This document shows, piece by piece, positions 1 through 6,060 of a DNA stretch of 7,144 nucleotides. A program made the translations under genes and the position numbers. The notes beneath the pieces were generated by a model, which worked only from the letters and a program-made list of their open reading frames with translations, was not told where the DNA came from and did not search any database. The first letter of the stretch is position 1. Every line of letters starts with the position of its first letter. The stretch comes from Dehalococcoidia bacterium (GTDB lineage Bacteria; Chloroflexota; Dehalococcoidia; Plut-88900): positions 1 through 7,144 of the forward strand of contig JAAXHX010000089.1 in assembly GCA_012270635.1 (NCBI GenBank), read 5' to 3'.

Positions 1-18
1 TTCCTGCCTCCGCAGGAA
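1..18. repeat. Short palindrome, TTCCTGC/GCAGGAA family
   Basis: A perfect 7-bp inverted repeat, TTCCTGC and GCAGGAA, encloses the loop CTCC. It may be cut by the window edge. The same palindrome occurs in the opposite orientation (loop GGAG) at 5770-5787, 5946-5963 and 6122-6141, each followed by the bases ATCC. It belongs to a dispersed family of small intergenic palindromes in this genome. No coding role is seen. Confidence 0.8.
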
Positions 19-73
19 TGACGAGTAAAAAGAGCATGAATGACGGAAGGCGTCCATCCCGACCTCCTCCGTA

Positions 74-95
74 ATTCCGGCCCCCGAGCCGGAAT
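74..95. repeat. Palindrome, ATTCCGGC/GCCGGAAT family
   Basis: A perfect 8-bp stem (ATTCCGGC with GCCGGAAT) surrounds the 6-nt loop CCCCGA. The reverse complement, with loop TCGGGG and a preceding ATGG, recurs at 5715-5736, 5891-5912 and 6065-6086. This copy is therefore inverted relative to those beyond the his operon. It is probably a non-coding extragenic palindromic element. Confidence 0.85.
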
Positions 96-116
96 CCATC
101 CCCTTTCTTTCTCGTC

Positions 117-138
117 ATTCCCGACCCTGATCGGGAAT
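117..138. repeat. Palindrome, ATTCCCGA/TCGGGAAT
   Basis: A perfect 8-bp inverted repeat (ATTCCCGA with TCGGGAAT) has the loop CCCTGA. It is flanked by GTC before and CCATCCCC after, the same flanks seen at the neighbouring palindromes. It looks like a sequence variant of the 74-95 element in which the stem changed on both sides. Pairing is kept although the sequence differs, which fits selection for a hairpin. Confidence 0.75.
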
Positions 139-183
139 CCATCCCCTCCCCCGTACCTTGACATAAACACCCAAGGAGGCCGG

Positions 184-222
184 GGGGCCGCTCGTGCTGA
201 GCCTGTCGAAGTATGAGCGGGG
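184..222. repeat. 39-bp dispersed palindromic repeat, copy A
   Basis: This stretch is identical over 39 bp to 5665-5703, on the far side of the his operon and in the same orientation. The outer arms CCGCTC (188-193) and GAGCGG (215-220) are complementary. The core reads GAGCCTGTCGAAG. Open frames that start inside it are by-products of its low stop-codon density. The GAGCCTGTCGAAG core resembles extragenic repeats seen in many high-GC genomes; that comparison is from memory. Confidence 0.85.
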
Positions 223-353
223 AGGGATAAACCAGGCCCAAGGTGACTCCCCAGGCACGAAACCCTGCCATTGCATCCCAGAAACCTACTTGCTAGTCCC
301 GCACCTTGCCACCTGTAACCCTAGATGCTACCCTCCCTCCGAAAGGGGGTGCC
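223..353 (+). other. Gene-free leader upstream of the HTH gene
   Basis: No gene is recognised here. Two weak promoter readings are possible. One is TTGCTA (290-295) with TGTAAC (314-319) at an 18-bp spacer. The other is TTGCCA (306-311) with TACCCT (329-334) at a 17-bp spacer. Neither is convincing alone. The segment ends in the purine-rich GAAAGGGGG (341-349), which serves as the ribosome binding site of the next gene. Confidence 0.4.
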
Positions 354-686
354 ATGCCTCAGGCCCTTACATGCTGGGAAGCCGCACGACGCCTGAACGT
401 CAAGCCCGGATGGGTCCACCGCCTCATCGATAGGGGCGAACTCAAAGTCGTGGCTAATGGCGTCACGGAGGACTCGGTCAACAAGCTTCTCCAACGCCGG
501 GAGGCCCGTAAACGGCCCGCTGGCTTCGTCAGCATCAAGCGCGCTTCCGCCTTTCTCGGTGTCTCCCGGCAGCGGGTCCAGCAGCTTTGCCAGTCGGGAG
601 CGCTCCGCTCCATGTCCGTCGAGGGACGGGTCTGGGTAGACGGCGAGAGCGTTTTCAAGCGCGCCGAAGCCCATCCCCGGGAATAG
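354..686 (+). CDS. Small tandem helix-turn-helix DNA-binding protein (excisionase/MerR-like)
   Basis: This 110-aa basic protein is built from two successive helix-turn-helix segments of the excisionase (HTH_17)/MerR N-terminal kind. The first spans about residues 6-45 (CWEAARRLNVKPGWVHRLID, then a GELKVV wing). The second spans about 57-98 (FVSIKRASAFLGVSRQRVQQ, then GALRSMSVEGRVWV). In each, an 'AA/ASxxLxVxxxxVxxL' helix pair precedes a short beta wing. It has no catalytic, ligand-binding or dimerisation domain. The ATG at 354 was chosen because GAAAGGGGG lies just upstream at 341-349. An upstream in-frame TTG at 306 would add 16 unconserved-looking residues. The gene lies 120 nt before hisG on the same strand, so it could regulate the operon or be a cargo or phage-remnant regulator. 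Its target is not evident. The DNA-binding fold is well supported; the role is unknown. Confidence 0.8.
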   Translation: MPQALTCWEAARRLNVKPGWVHRLIDRGELKVVANGVTEDSVNKLLQRREARKRPAGFVSIKRASAFLGVSRQRVQQLCQSGALRSMSVEGRVWVDGESVFKRAEAHPRE

Positions 687-725
687 AGGGGCGTCGTGCC
701 TCGGCGCAATCCGCCCTGGCTTTCA

Positions 726-754
726 TTTACTGCCCCTTGGCCTTAATGTAGAAT
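726..754 (+). promoter_or_regulatory. Candidate sigma70-type promoter for the his operon
   Basis: TTTACT (726-731, 4 of 6 matches to the -35 consensus) is followed after 17 bp by TAGAAT (749-754, 5 of 6 matches to the -10). This is the most AT-rich part of the gap before hisG. Transcription would start near 761 and leave a leader of about 46 nt. The prediction comes from motif matching only. Confidence 0.45.
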
Positions 755-782
755 TACCCTTGCTAAATCTGATGACTAGACT

Positions 783-792
783 GCTGTACAGC
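783..792. promoter_or_regulatory. Perfect 10-bp palindrome in the hisG leader
   Basis: GCTGTACAGC is a perfect palindrome between the candidate promoter and the hisG start, ending 14 nt before the ATG. Such a site could be an operator for a dimeric regulator. A 10-bp palindrome can also arise by chance, and no second copy was found at the neighbouring genes. Confidence 0.25.
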
Positions 793-806
793 CCCCCGCC
801 GAGGCC

Positions 807-1826
807 ATGCTCCGCATAGCCCTGCCCAGCAACACCGACTGGCAGGAACCCACGCTCAGCTTTCTCGACTCCTGCGGCCTTCCCGTTCAAAGGGTCACCG
901 CCCGCCGGTACACGGGTCGGATGCCCGCCGTCCCCGGCGCCGTCGTCCTCTTCCAGCGCGCCGCCGACATCCCCCGCCAGATTGAGGCCGGGGCCGCGGA
1001 GGTCGGCCTCGCCGGCCTGGACCAGTACTTGGAGTCCCACCCCGACGACGGGCCCGGCACGGTCCTCATCGAAAGCCTCGGGTTTCGCGGCGCCGATCTC
1101 GCGGTTGCCGTCCCCGAGTCCTGGGACCACGTATCCTCCGGCGCCGACCTCGTAGACCTCGCCAACCGGCGCAAAGGCGAAGGCAGTCCGATCCGCGTCG
1201 CCACCAAATATCCCCGGCTCACCGAGAAATATATGCAGGCCCGGGGCGCGGCCAACTTCTCCATAATCGAGGCCGGCGGCACTCTCGAAGCCGCTCCCGC
1301 CATGGGCTACGCCGACCTCATCGTGGATATCACCTCCACCGGCAACACGCTCCGGGAAAACCAGCTCAAGACCATTGCCGACGGCACGGTGGTCAGGTCC
1401 CAGGCCTGCCTCTTTGCCAACCGGGACCTCCTGGGCCGGAATGACGACGCCCTAGCCGGAGTCCGCATCCTCCTGGAACTCATCGAAGCCCGGCTCCGCG
1501 CCTCCGGGTACTACAGCATCATCGCCAACATACGGGGAGACTCGCCCTCCCAGATTGCGGGCCACATCCAAGACCACCCGGAAATCGCTGGCATAGAGGG
1601 GCCCACCGTCTCCCAGGTCTTCAGCAAGGAGGGCGAGACCGGCTGGTACGCCGTCACCATGGTTGTCGGGCGGGACAAGGTGATCACCGCCCTGGACCAC
1701 CTGCGGGCCATAGGCGGCAACGGCATCATCGTCTTCCCCACCACGTACGTGTTCGAAAACAAGTGCTCGGCCTACGACAACCTGCTGGAGCAGCTGGGAC
1801 GCGCTCCGGTGGAAACCTCCGTCTAG
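807..1826 (+). CDS. hisG: ATP phosphoribosyltransferase, long form (HisG)
   Basis: HisG catalyses the committed first step of histidine synthesis, ATP + PRPP to N1-(5-phosphoribosyl)-ATP, in the cytoplasm. The 339-aa protein shows a catalytic core with RVATKYPRLTEKYM (130-143). The family signature with PRPP loop is at about 161-182 (E..PAMGYADLIVDITSTGNTL, D174 to L182). A C-terminal ACT-like regulatory domain (about 235-320, with GPTVSQVF and GWYAVTMVV) is typical of long, histidine-inhibited HisG that needs no HisZ. It is longer than usual for long forms (about 280-300 aa), with an extended C-terminal tail. The Lys-Gly expected after 'PS/PN' near residues 9-10 is replaced by Asn-Thr. The ATG at 807 is the only reasonable start: an in-frame stop lies at 777-779, and the conserved LRIALPS follows at once. 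Its GAGG (801-804) sits only 2 nt away, so initiation may be weak. It is the first gene of the operon. Confidence 0.93.
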   Translation: MLRIALPSNTDWQEPTLSFLDSCGLPVQRVTARRYTGRMPAVPGAVVLFQRAADIPRQIEAGAAEVGLAGLDQYLESHPDDGPGTVLIESLGFRGADLAVAVPESWDHVSSGADLVDLANRRKGEGSPIRVATKYPRLTEKYMQARGAANFSIIEAGGTLEAAPAMGYADLIVDITSTGNTLRENQLKTIADGTVVRSQACLFANRDLLGRNDDALAGVRILLELIEARLRASGYYSIIANIRGDSPSQIAGHIQDHPEIAGIEGPTVSQVFSKEGETGWYAVTMVVGRDKVITALDHLRAIGGNGIIVFPTTYVFENKCSAYDNLLEQLGRAPVETSV

Positions 1827-1830
1827 TCCA

Positions 1831-2577
1831 ATGCCCAACACGTCGCTCCACATCTCCTTCGCCGACGACGCCGCCCGGGCCCTGGGCCACCCCCTTCTGT
1901 CCGACTACCCGGGCAGCTACCTCCTCGGTTCCACCGCCCCCGACGTCCGAAACCTCGCCGGGTGGGACCGCTACAGCACCCACTTCTTCGACTTGGCCAA
2001 GGACCAGCCCGGCAGGGGCATCCAGGGCCTGTTCGAGGCCTACCCGGAGCTCGCCGACGCCGCGGGCCTCGGCCACGAGACCCGGGCCTTTGTCCTAGGC
2101 TACATGTGCCACCTCGTCACCGACGAACACTGGATCGCCGGGGTATACCGGCCCTACTTTGGCAAGAAAGCCTCCTCCGACCCGATAACCAACGTCCTGG
2201 ACCGCATCCTCCAGTTCGACCTGGACAAGCGCGAGCGCAACGGCATCCGGGACCTGGACGGCGTCCTGGAAGCCCTCAAGAGCGCCGACACCGGTGTCAG
2301 TGTCTCCTTCATAGACTCCGACCTCCTGAGTCGCTGGAAGGACGTCATGACGGAGCGCACCTCCATGGACCTCGACTGGGATCACCTGCGGCGCTTCGTC
2401 AGGAAGGCCCTGCCCCAGCGCCTGAAAGACGACGAGGGGACCATGAACTCCGTCATCTCCCAGGGCCCCGACCTGCTGTCCCGCGCCCGTAAGCAGGCCC
2501 CCGACCACGTCATCGCCTCCTTTAGGGCCAAGGCCATCGACCAGTTCGTTGCCATTGCCGGGGAATACCTCTCTTGA
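1831..2577 (+). CDS. Zinc-dependent phospholipase C-fold metallohydrolase in the his operon
   Basis: This 248-aa protein resembles the zinc-dependent phospholipase C family (PF00882, all-helical phosphoesterase fold). The likely metal ligands stand in family order. They are H7 in an N-terminal LHISF, D38 in GSTAPDV, H51 and D54 in HFFD, H82, and H94/D98 in YMCHLVTDEHW (91-101). The C-terminal half is helical and unassigned. No signal peptide or membrane segment precedes H7, so it should be cytoplasmic, unlike the secreted bacterial phospholipases C. It begins 4 nt after the hisG stop without a clear nearby ribosome binding site, and its stop overlaps the hisD start, so it is translated with both. 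The substrate is unknown. The family performs phosphoester hydrolysis and the operon otherwise lacks histidinol-phosphate phosphatase, so that activity is a reasonable but untested guess. A lipid or nucleotide substrate is equally possible. Confidence 0.75.
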   Translation: MPNTSLHISFADDAARALGHPLLSDYPGSYLLGSTAPDVRNLAGWDRYSTHFFDLAKDQPGRGIQGLFEAYPELADAAGLGHETRAFVLGYMCHLVTDEHWIAGVYRPYFGKKASSDPITNVLDRILQFDLDKRERNGIRDLDGVLEALKSADTGVSVSFIDSDLLSRWKDVMTERTSMDLDWDHLRRFVRKALPQRLKDDEGTMNSVISQGPDLLSRARKQAPDHVIASFRAKAIDQFVAIAGEYLS

Positions 2578-3920
2578 GAATCATAACCGACTCAACCGGG
2601 GCCCTCGAACGCCTCCGCCGGCCCCGCGCCGGCCCTGACGCCCCCGTCAATCCCAGGGTCGCCGCCGGCATCGAGCGGATATTCGGCGAGCCTCTCTCCG
2701 TTTCCGACGCCGCGGCCCGTATCCTAGACGACGTCCGGGCCCAGGGCGATGCTGCGCTCTTTGACTACCTGCGCCGCATTGACGGCCTCTCCCCCGACCG
2801 CTTGGAAGTCCCCCAGGGCGAGCTCGCCGCCGCCCTCGACGAAATCCCCACCGACGTCGCCGACTCCCTCCGGTTCGCCGCTCGACGTATAGGGAACTAC
2901 CAGGAAGAGCTTGCCGGGCACGCTATCCGCGATTTCAGGAGCAACGGGCTCGGTCAGCGGGTCACGGCCCTGGACAGGGTCGGGCTCTATGTTCCCGGCG
3001 GGACGGCCGTATATCCTTCCACCGTCCTCATGACCGCCATCCCCGCCCGGGTCGCCGGGGTCCGGGAAGTCGTCCTCGTCACCCCTCCCCGTACCGACGG
3101 CTCCATCGCGCCCGTCGTTCTTGCCGCCGCCGCCATAGCCCGAGTCGACAGGGTCTTCGCCGTGGGTGGGGCCCAGGCCATCGCCGCTCTCGCCTACGGG
3201 ACCGAGTCCATACCCGCCGTCGACAAGATATTCGGCCCCGGCAACGCATTCGTTCAGACCGCCAAGCGCATGGTCTTCGGCGCCGTCGGGGTTGACACCA
3301 TCCAGGGCCCCACCGAGGCCGTAACCATTGCCGACGACCACGTCTCCCCAGCCTGGTGCGCCGCCGACATACTAGCCCAGGCCGAGCACGACCCCGACTC
3401 CGTGTCCATCCTCATCACCGATTCCCCGTCCCTCGCCGAGCGGGTGCAATCGGAGCTATCCGAGCTTCGACAACGCTCCCAGCGCCAGGATATTCTCACC
3501 CGATCCATGGACGACAACGGGGCCATCATCGTCACCGAGACCATCGAGCAGGCCATCGACCTAGCCAACGTCTATGCCCCCGAGCACCTCTGCCTAATGG
3601 TCCGTAACGCCGACCGCTATGTCGGCCTGGTCAGGAACGCGGGCGCCCTCTTTCTCGGCGATCACTCTCCCCACGTCCTCGGGGACTACGTCGCAGGCCC
3701 GAGCCACGCCCTCCCGACGGCGGGAGCCGCCCGCTACAGCTCGGCCCTCAGCGTCAACGATTTCCTCAAGGCCACCTCCATCATCTCCCTGTCGGAAGAG
3801 GAGTCGGGGCCCCTATTGCCCCACGGCATCCGCATAGCCCGGCAGGAGGGCTTCGAGTCCCACGCCCGCTCCCTGGAGGTCCGCACCGCCCAGCGTTCCG
3901 TCACCGGGGCAGGAGGTTGA
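2574..3920 (+). CDS. hisD: Histidinol dehydrogenase (HisD)
   Basis: HisD carries out the last two oxidations, L-histidinol to L-histidinal to L-histidine, with two NAD+ and a bound Zn2+. The 448-aa length is normal for the family. Conserved blocks run in order: GLYVPGGTAVYPSTVLMTAI (137-156), FAVGGAQAIAALAYGT (195-210), DKIFGPGNAFV (217-227), and GPTEAVTIAD (245-254, usually GPSE). The zinc ligands are Q269, H272, D371 (GDYVAGPSH) and H430. The catalytic Glu-His pair is E337-H338 (PEHL). Every key residue is present, so it should be active. Translation starts at TTG (2574-2576), inside the TTGA shared with the upstream stop. GGGGA lies about 9 nt upstream, and the product begins MRIIT as HisD proteins do. 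It follows the metallohydrolase and precedes hisC. Confidence 0.96.
   Translation: MRIITDSTGALERLRRPRAGPDAPVNPRVAAGIERIFGEPLSVSDAAARILDDVRAQGDAALFDYLRRIDGLSPDRLEVPQGELAAALDEIPTDVADSLRFAARRIGNYQEELAGHAIRDFRSNGLGQRVTALDRVGLYVPGGTAVYPSTVLMTAIPARVAGVREVVLVTPPRTDGSIAPVVLAAAAIARVDRVFAVGGAQAIAALAYGTESIPAVDKIFGPGNAFVQTAKRMVFGAVGVDTIQGPTEAVTIADDHVSPAWCAADILAQAEHDPDSVSILITDSPSLAERVQSELSELRQRSQRQDILTRSMDDNGAIIVTETIEQAIDLANVYAPEHLCLMVRNADRYVGLVRNAGALFLGDHSPHVLGDYVAGPSHALPTAGAARYSSALSVNDFLKATSIISLSEEESGPLLPHGIRIARQEGFESHARSLEVRTAQRSVTGAGG
3911..3916 (+). promoter_or_regulatory. Perfect Shine-Dalgarno that fixes the hisC start
   Basis: AGGAGG is the complete anti-16S complement and overlaps the end of hisD. 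It abuts a TTG at 3917 with no spacing and lies 6 nt before a GTG at 3923, the ideal distance, and 18 nt before the ATG at 3935. It therefore favours GTG 3923 as the hisC start. Confidence 0.75.
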
Positions 3921-3922
3921 AC

Positions 3923-5050
3923 GTGGACGGCAAAATGGCTCGAACTTCCATCCGTGACCTCATGCGCCCCAACCTTCGCCACCTCGCGGGCTACACCCCC
4001 GTCGTACCCGTCGAGCGCCTGGTCGCCGAGGGTTGTGACTCGTCTGCGGTAACCCGCCCGCCCGTTAAGCTGGACGCCAACGAAAACCCCTACGGGCCTT
4101 CACCCCATGTCCTGAAGGCAATCGCCAGGAGCGAGGCCCTTCACGCCTACCCCGACGCCGAGCAGCGCACTCTGCGGGCCGCCCTCGCCGAGTACGTCGG
4201 GCTGGCGTCGGAGAACATAATCGTCGGCAACGGCTCCGACGAAGTACTGGACATGATCATCCGGCTGCTCCTGGAGCCCGGGGACAGGGTGTTGAGCTGC
4301 ATCCCGACCTTCGGCATGTACAAGTTCCTCACCGACGTCGCCGGCGGCCGGCTCATCGAGCTTGACCGCACCCCCGACTACGGAATAGATCTCGACGCCG
4401 TAAAAGCCGCCACCGACGCCAAGACCAAGATCGTCTTCCTCGCCTCTCCCAACAACCCCACCGGCAACAGCGTGCCCCGGGAGCAGGTCGTGGACCTCCT
4501 TGAGACGGGCCTCTTCGTCGTCATCGACGAGGCCTACTTCGAGTTTGCCGGCCACACTGTCGCCGGCCTGGTCAACGACTATGAGAACCTCATGGTGGCC
4601 AGGACCTTCAGCAAGTGGGCGGGCCTCGCCGGCGTCCGGATTGGCTACGCCATCGTCTCCCCGCAGGTCGGCGCCTATCTCAACCAGATCAAGCAGCCCT
4701 ACAACATCAGCGTGTTCGCCCAGATCGCCGCCCTAGAGTCCCTCAAGGACCGGGAATACCTGATGGGCAACGTCCGGGCCCTGGTGGACGAAAGGGCCCG
4801 GCTCTTCGATATCCTCCAGGGCGTCGACTACCTATCCCCCGTCCCCTCCGAGGGCAACTACGTACTCTGCAACGTCACCCGCGGCGACGGCGAGCAGGTC
4901 TTCAACCTGCTGAAGCAGCGCAACATATTCGTCCGGTATTATGATAGGCCCAACCTGAAGAACTGCTTCCGCATCAGCGTCGGCAGACCCGAAGACACCG
5001 ACCGCCTCGCCGACGCCCTCGCGGAGATCGGCTTGGAACTGCATGGCTGA
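3923..5050 (+). CDS. hisC: Histidinol-phosphate aminotransferase (HisC)
   Basis: HisC is a PLP enzyme of aminotransferase fold type I. It converts imidazole-acetol phosphate + glutamate to histidinol phosphate + 2-oxoglutarate. With the GTG start the protein has 375 aa, close to the family norm. Motifs, numbered from that start, are LDANENPYGPSP (50-61) and GNGSDEVLDM (102-111), then ASPNNPTGN with N178. VVIDEAYFEF follows, with the PLP-binding D202 and Y205. ARTFSKWAGLAGVRIGYA carries the Schiff-base lysine K231. NCFRISVGRP provides the carboxylate-binding arginine R350. The start choice rests on AGGAGG at 3911-3916. A TTG at 3917 is too close, and an ATG at 3935 (giving MARTSIRDLM) remains a fallback. 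Only 2 nt separate it from hisD, and it overlaps hisB by 8 nt. Related aromatic aminotransferases are excluded mainly by the operon context. Confidence 0.95.
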   Translation: MDGKMARTSIRDLMRPNLRHLAGYTPVVPVERLVAEGCDSSAVTRPPVKLDANENPYGPSPHVLKAIARSEALHAYPDAEQRTLRAALAEYVGLASENIIVGNGSDEVLDMIIRLLLEPGDRVLSCIPTFGMYKFLTDVAGGRLIELDRTPDYGIDLDAVKAATDAKTKIVFLASPNNPTGNSVPREQVVDLLETGLFVVIDEAYFEFAGHTVAGLVNDYENLMVARTFSKWAGLAGVRIGYAIVSPQVGAYLNQIKQPYNISVFAQIAALESLKDREYLMGNVRALVDERARLFDILQGVDYLSPVPSEGNYVLCNVTRGDGEQVFNLLKQRNIFVRYYDRPNLKNCFRISVGRPEDTDRLADALAEIGLELHG

Positions 5051-5642
5051 CAGAAAAGCCCTCCTCGAACGAAAGACCGGCGAGACCGATATCTCCGTAC
5101 GGGTCGACATCGACGGCACGGGCCAGTACGAAGTTGACACCGGCGTCCCCATGCTCGACCACATGCTGTCGCAGCTCGCCCGCCACGGCGCTTTTGACCT
5201 CAACGTCCGCGCCCAAAGCTCCGCCGACCCCGACGGCCACCACGTGGTCGAGGACGTAGCCATCCTCCTGGGAAGGGCCTTCGGCCAGGCCCTCGGCGAC
5301 CGCACGGGCATCGTCAGGATGTCCCACGCCCTCGTCCCCCTTGACGAGGCCCTCGCCCTCGTAGCCCTCGACCTCGGTGGTCGGGGCTACGCCCAGGTCG
5401 ACATATCTTTCTCGCAACCCGTGGTCGGCGGCCTAACTTCCGACATGACCCGCCACTTCCTGGAGACCTTCGCCGTAGAGGGTCGGTTCAACATTCACGC
5501 CAAGTTCATGGCCGGCCTCAACGACCACCACAAGATCGAGGCCCTATTCAAAGCCCTAGCCAAGTCCATGGACACCGCCTCTCGCATCGACGCCCGCACC
5601 GCCTCCCAGGTCCCCAGCACCAAGGGCGTCATAGAGACCTAG
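5043..5642 (+). CDS. hisB: Imidazoleglycerol-phosphate dehydratase (HisB, monofunctional)
   Basis: HisB removes water from D-erythro-imidazoleglycerol phosphate to give imidazole-acetol phosphate, using two Mn2+ per active site in a 24-mer. The 199-aa length matches the monofunctional enzyme. There is no HAD phosphatase domain like the one fused at the N terminus in enterobacteria. Features in order are IDGTGQYEVDTGVPMLDHML (23-42), RHGAFDL, the first metal motif HHVVED (66-71), the substrate-binding PLDEAL (99-104), the second metal motif DHHKIE (161-166), and the C-terminal VPSTKGVIE (190-198). The first motif reads DGHHVVED where most relatives have DDHHTVED. The ligand histidines and glutamate are kept, so activity is expected. 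The ATG lies inside the end of hisC, with GGAA at 5035-5038. It is the last gene of the operon, and no U-tract terminator follows. Confidence 0.96.
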   Translation: MADRKALLERKTGETDISVRVDIDGTGQYEVDTGVPMLDHMLSQLARHGAFDLNVRAQSSADPDGHHVVEDVAILLGRAFGQALGDRTGIVRMSHALVPLDEALALVALDLGGRGYAQVDISFSQPVVGGLTSDMTRHFLETFAVEGRFNIHAKFMAGLNDHHKIEALFKALAKSMDTASRIDARTASQVPSTKGVIET

Positions 5643-5664
5643 CCGGACTCCCCCGTCCTCCGGA

Positions 5665-5703
5665 GGGGCCGCTCGTGCTGAGCCTGTCGAAGTATGAGCG
5701 GGG
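5665..5703. repeat. 39-bp dispersed palindromic repeat, copy B
   Basis: This is identical over 39 bp to 184-222, in the same orientation, and starts 22 nt after the hisB stop. The outer arms are CCGCTC (5669-5674) and GAGCGG (5696-5701). The palindrome CCTCCGGAGG (5657-5666) just precedes it. Together they could form structured RNA at the 3' end of the his transcript. Confidence 0.85.
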
Positions 5704-5710
5704 GGAGGGG

Positions 5711-5886
5711 ATGGATTCCGGCTCGGGGGCCGGAATGACAGGTAGGGGGACGGGTTGTTTCTTCCGTCTTTCCTGTGGAGGCAGGAATCCAGGGGGGGGT
5801 GGGATGTAGGCGAAGGTGGAGTCCGCTCGACCCTTCGACAGTCTCAGGGTGAGCGGGGACGGCGTTCTCGGGGGACGGAGAAAAGG
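5711..5886. repeat. Composite tandem repeat unit 1 (176 bp)
   Basis: This is the first unit of the array. It contains three palindromes in order. The first is ATTCCGGC/GCCGGAAT (5715-5736). The second is TTCCTGT/GCAGGAA (5770-5787, with one G:T wobble). The third is a longer hairpin with arms CCGCTC-g-ACCCT and AGGGT-GAGCGG (5823-5856), an 11-bp stem with one bulged base. The next unit matches it almost base for base. All open frames across it are repeat-derived and show no family resemblance. Confidence 0.9.
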
Positions 5887-6060
5887 ATGGATTCCGGCTC
5901 GGGGGCCGGAATGACGGGTAGGGGGACGGGTTGTGTCTTCCGTCTTTCCTGCGGAGGCAGGAATCCAAGGGGGTGGGATGTAGGCGAAGGTGGAGTCCCC
6001 TCGACCCTTCAACAGTCTCAGGGTGAGCAGGGACGGCGTGCTCGGGGGACGGGGAAAAGG
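5887..6060. repeat. Composite tandem repeat unit 2 (174 bp)
   Basis: This is a near-identical copy of unit 1. It is 2 bp shorter because a G run was reduced after GGAATCCA, and it has scattered substitutions. The second palindrome is perfect here (TTCCTGC/GCAGGAA, 5946-5963). The third has changed from TTCGACAG to TTCAACAG in its core and from GAGCGG to GAGCAG in its arm, so its outer stem is weaker. Confidence 0.9.

Noticed and set aside
158..163. Perfect TTGACA as a -35 box upstream of the HTH gene
   Set aside because: At 16-19 bp downstream the sequence is G/C-only, with no -10-like hexamer, and it lies between palindromic repeats.
194..433. 79-codon frame preceded by AAGGAGG
   Set aside because: It starts inside the 39-bp repeat, the AGGAGG is 14 nt from the GTG, it overlaps the convincing HTH gene in another frame, and the product resembles no family.
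772..819. Possible 15-codon his leader peptide (MTRLLYSPPPRPCSA)
   Set aside because: It has no histidine codons, no ribosome binding site and no terminator/antiterminator pair, and it runs into hisG, so histidine attenuation is not supported.
723..1303. Open frames on the - strand opposite hisG
   Set aside because: They are GC-rich antisense shadows with Gly/Pro/Ala-rich products and no family features. The + strand gene is clear.
5643..5670. Intrinsic terminator after hisB
   Set aside because: CCTCCGGAGG (5657-5666) is a perfect palindrome but has no loop and no following T run. The outer bases do not pair well.
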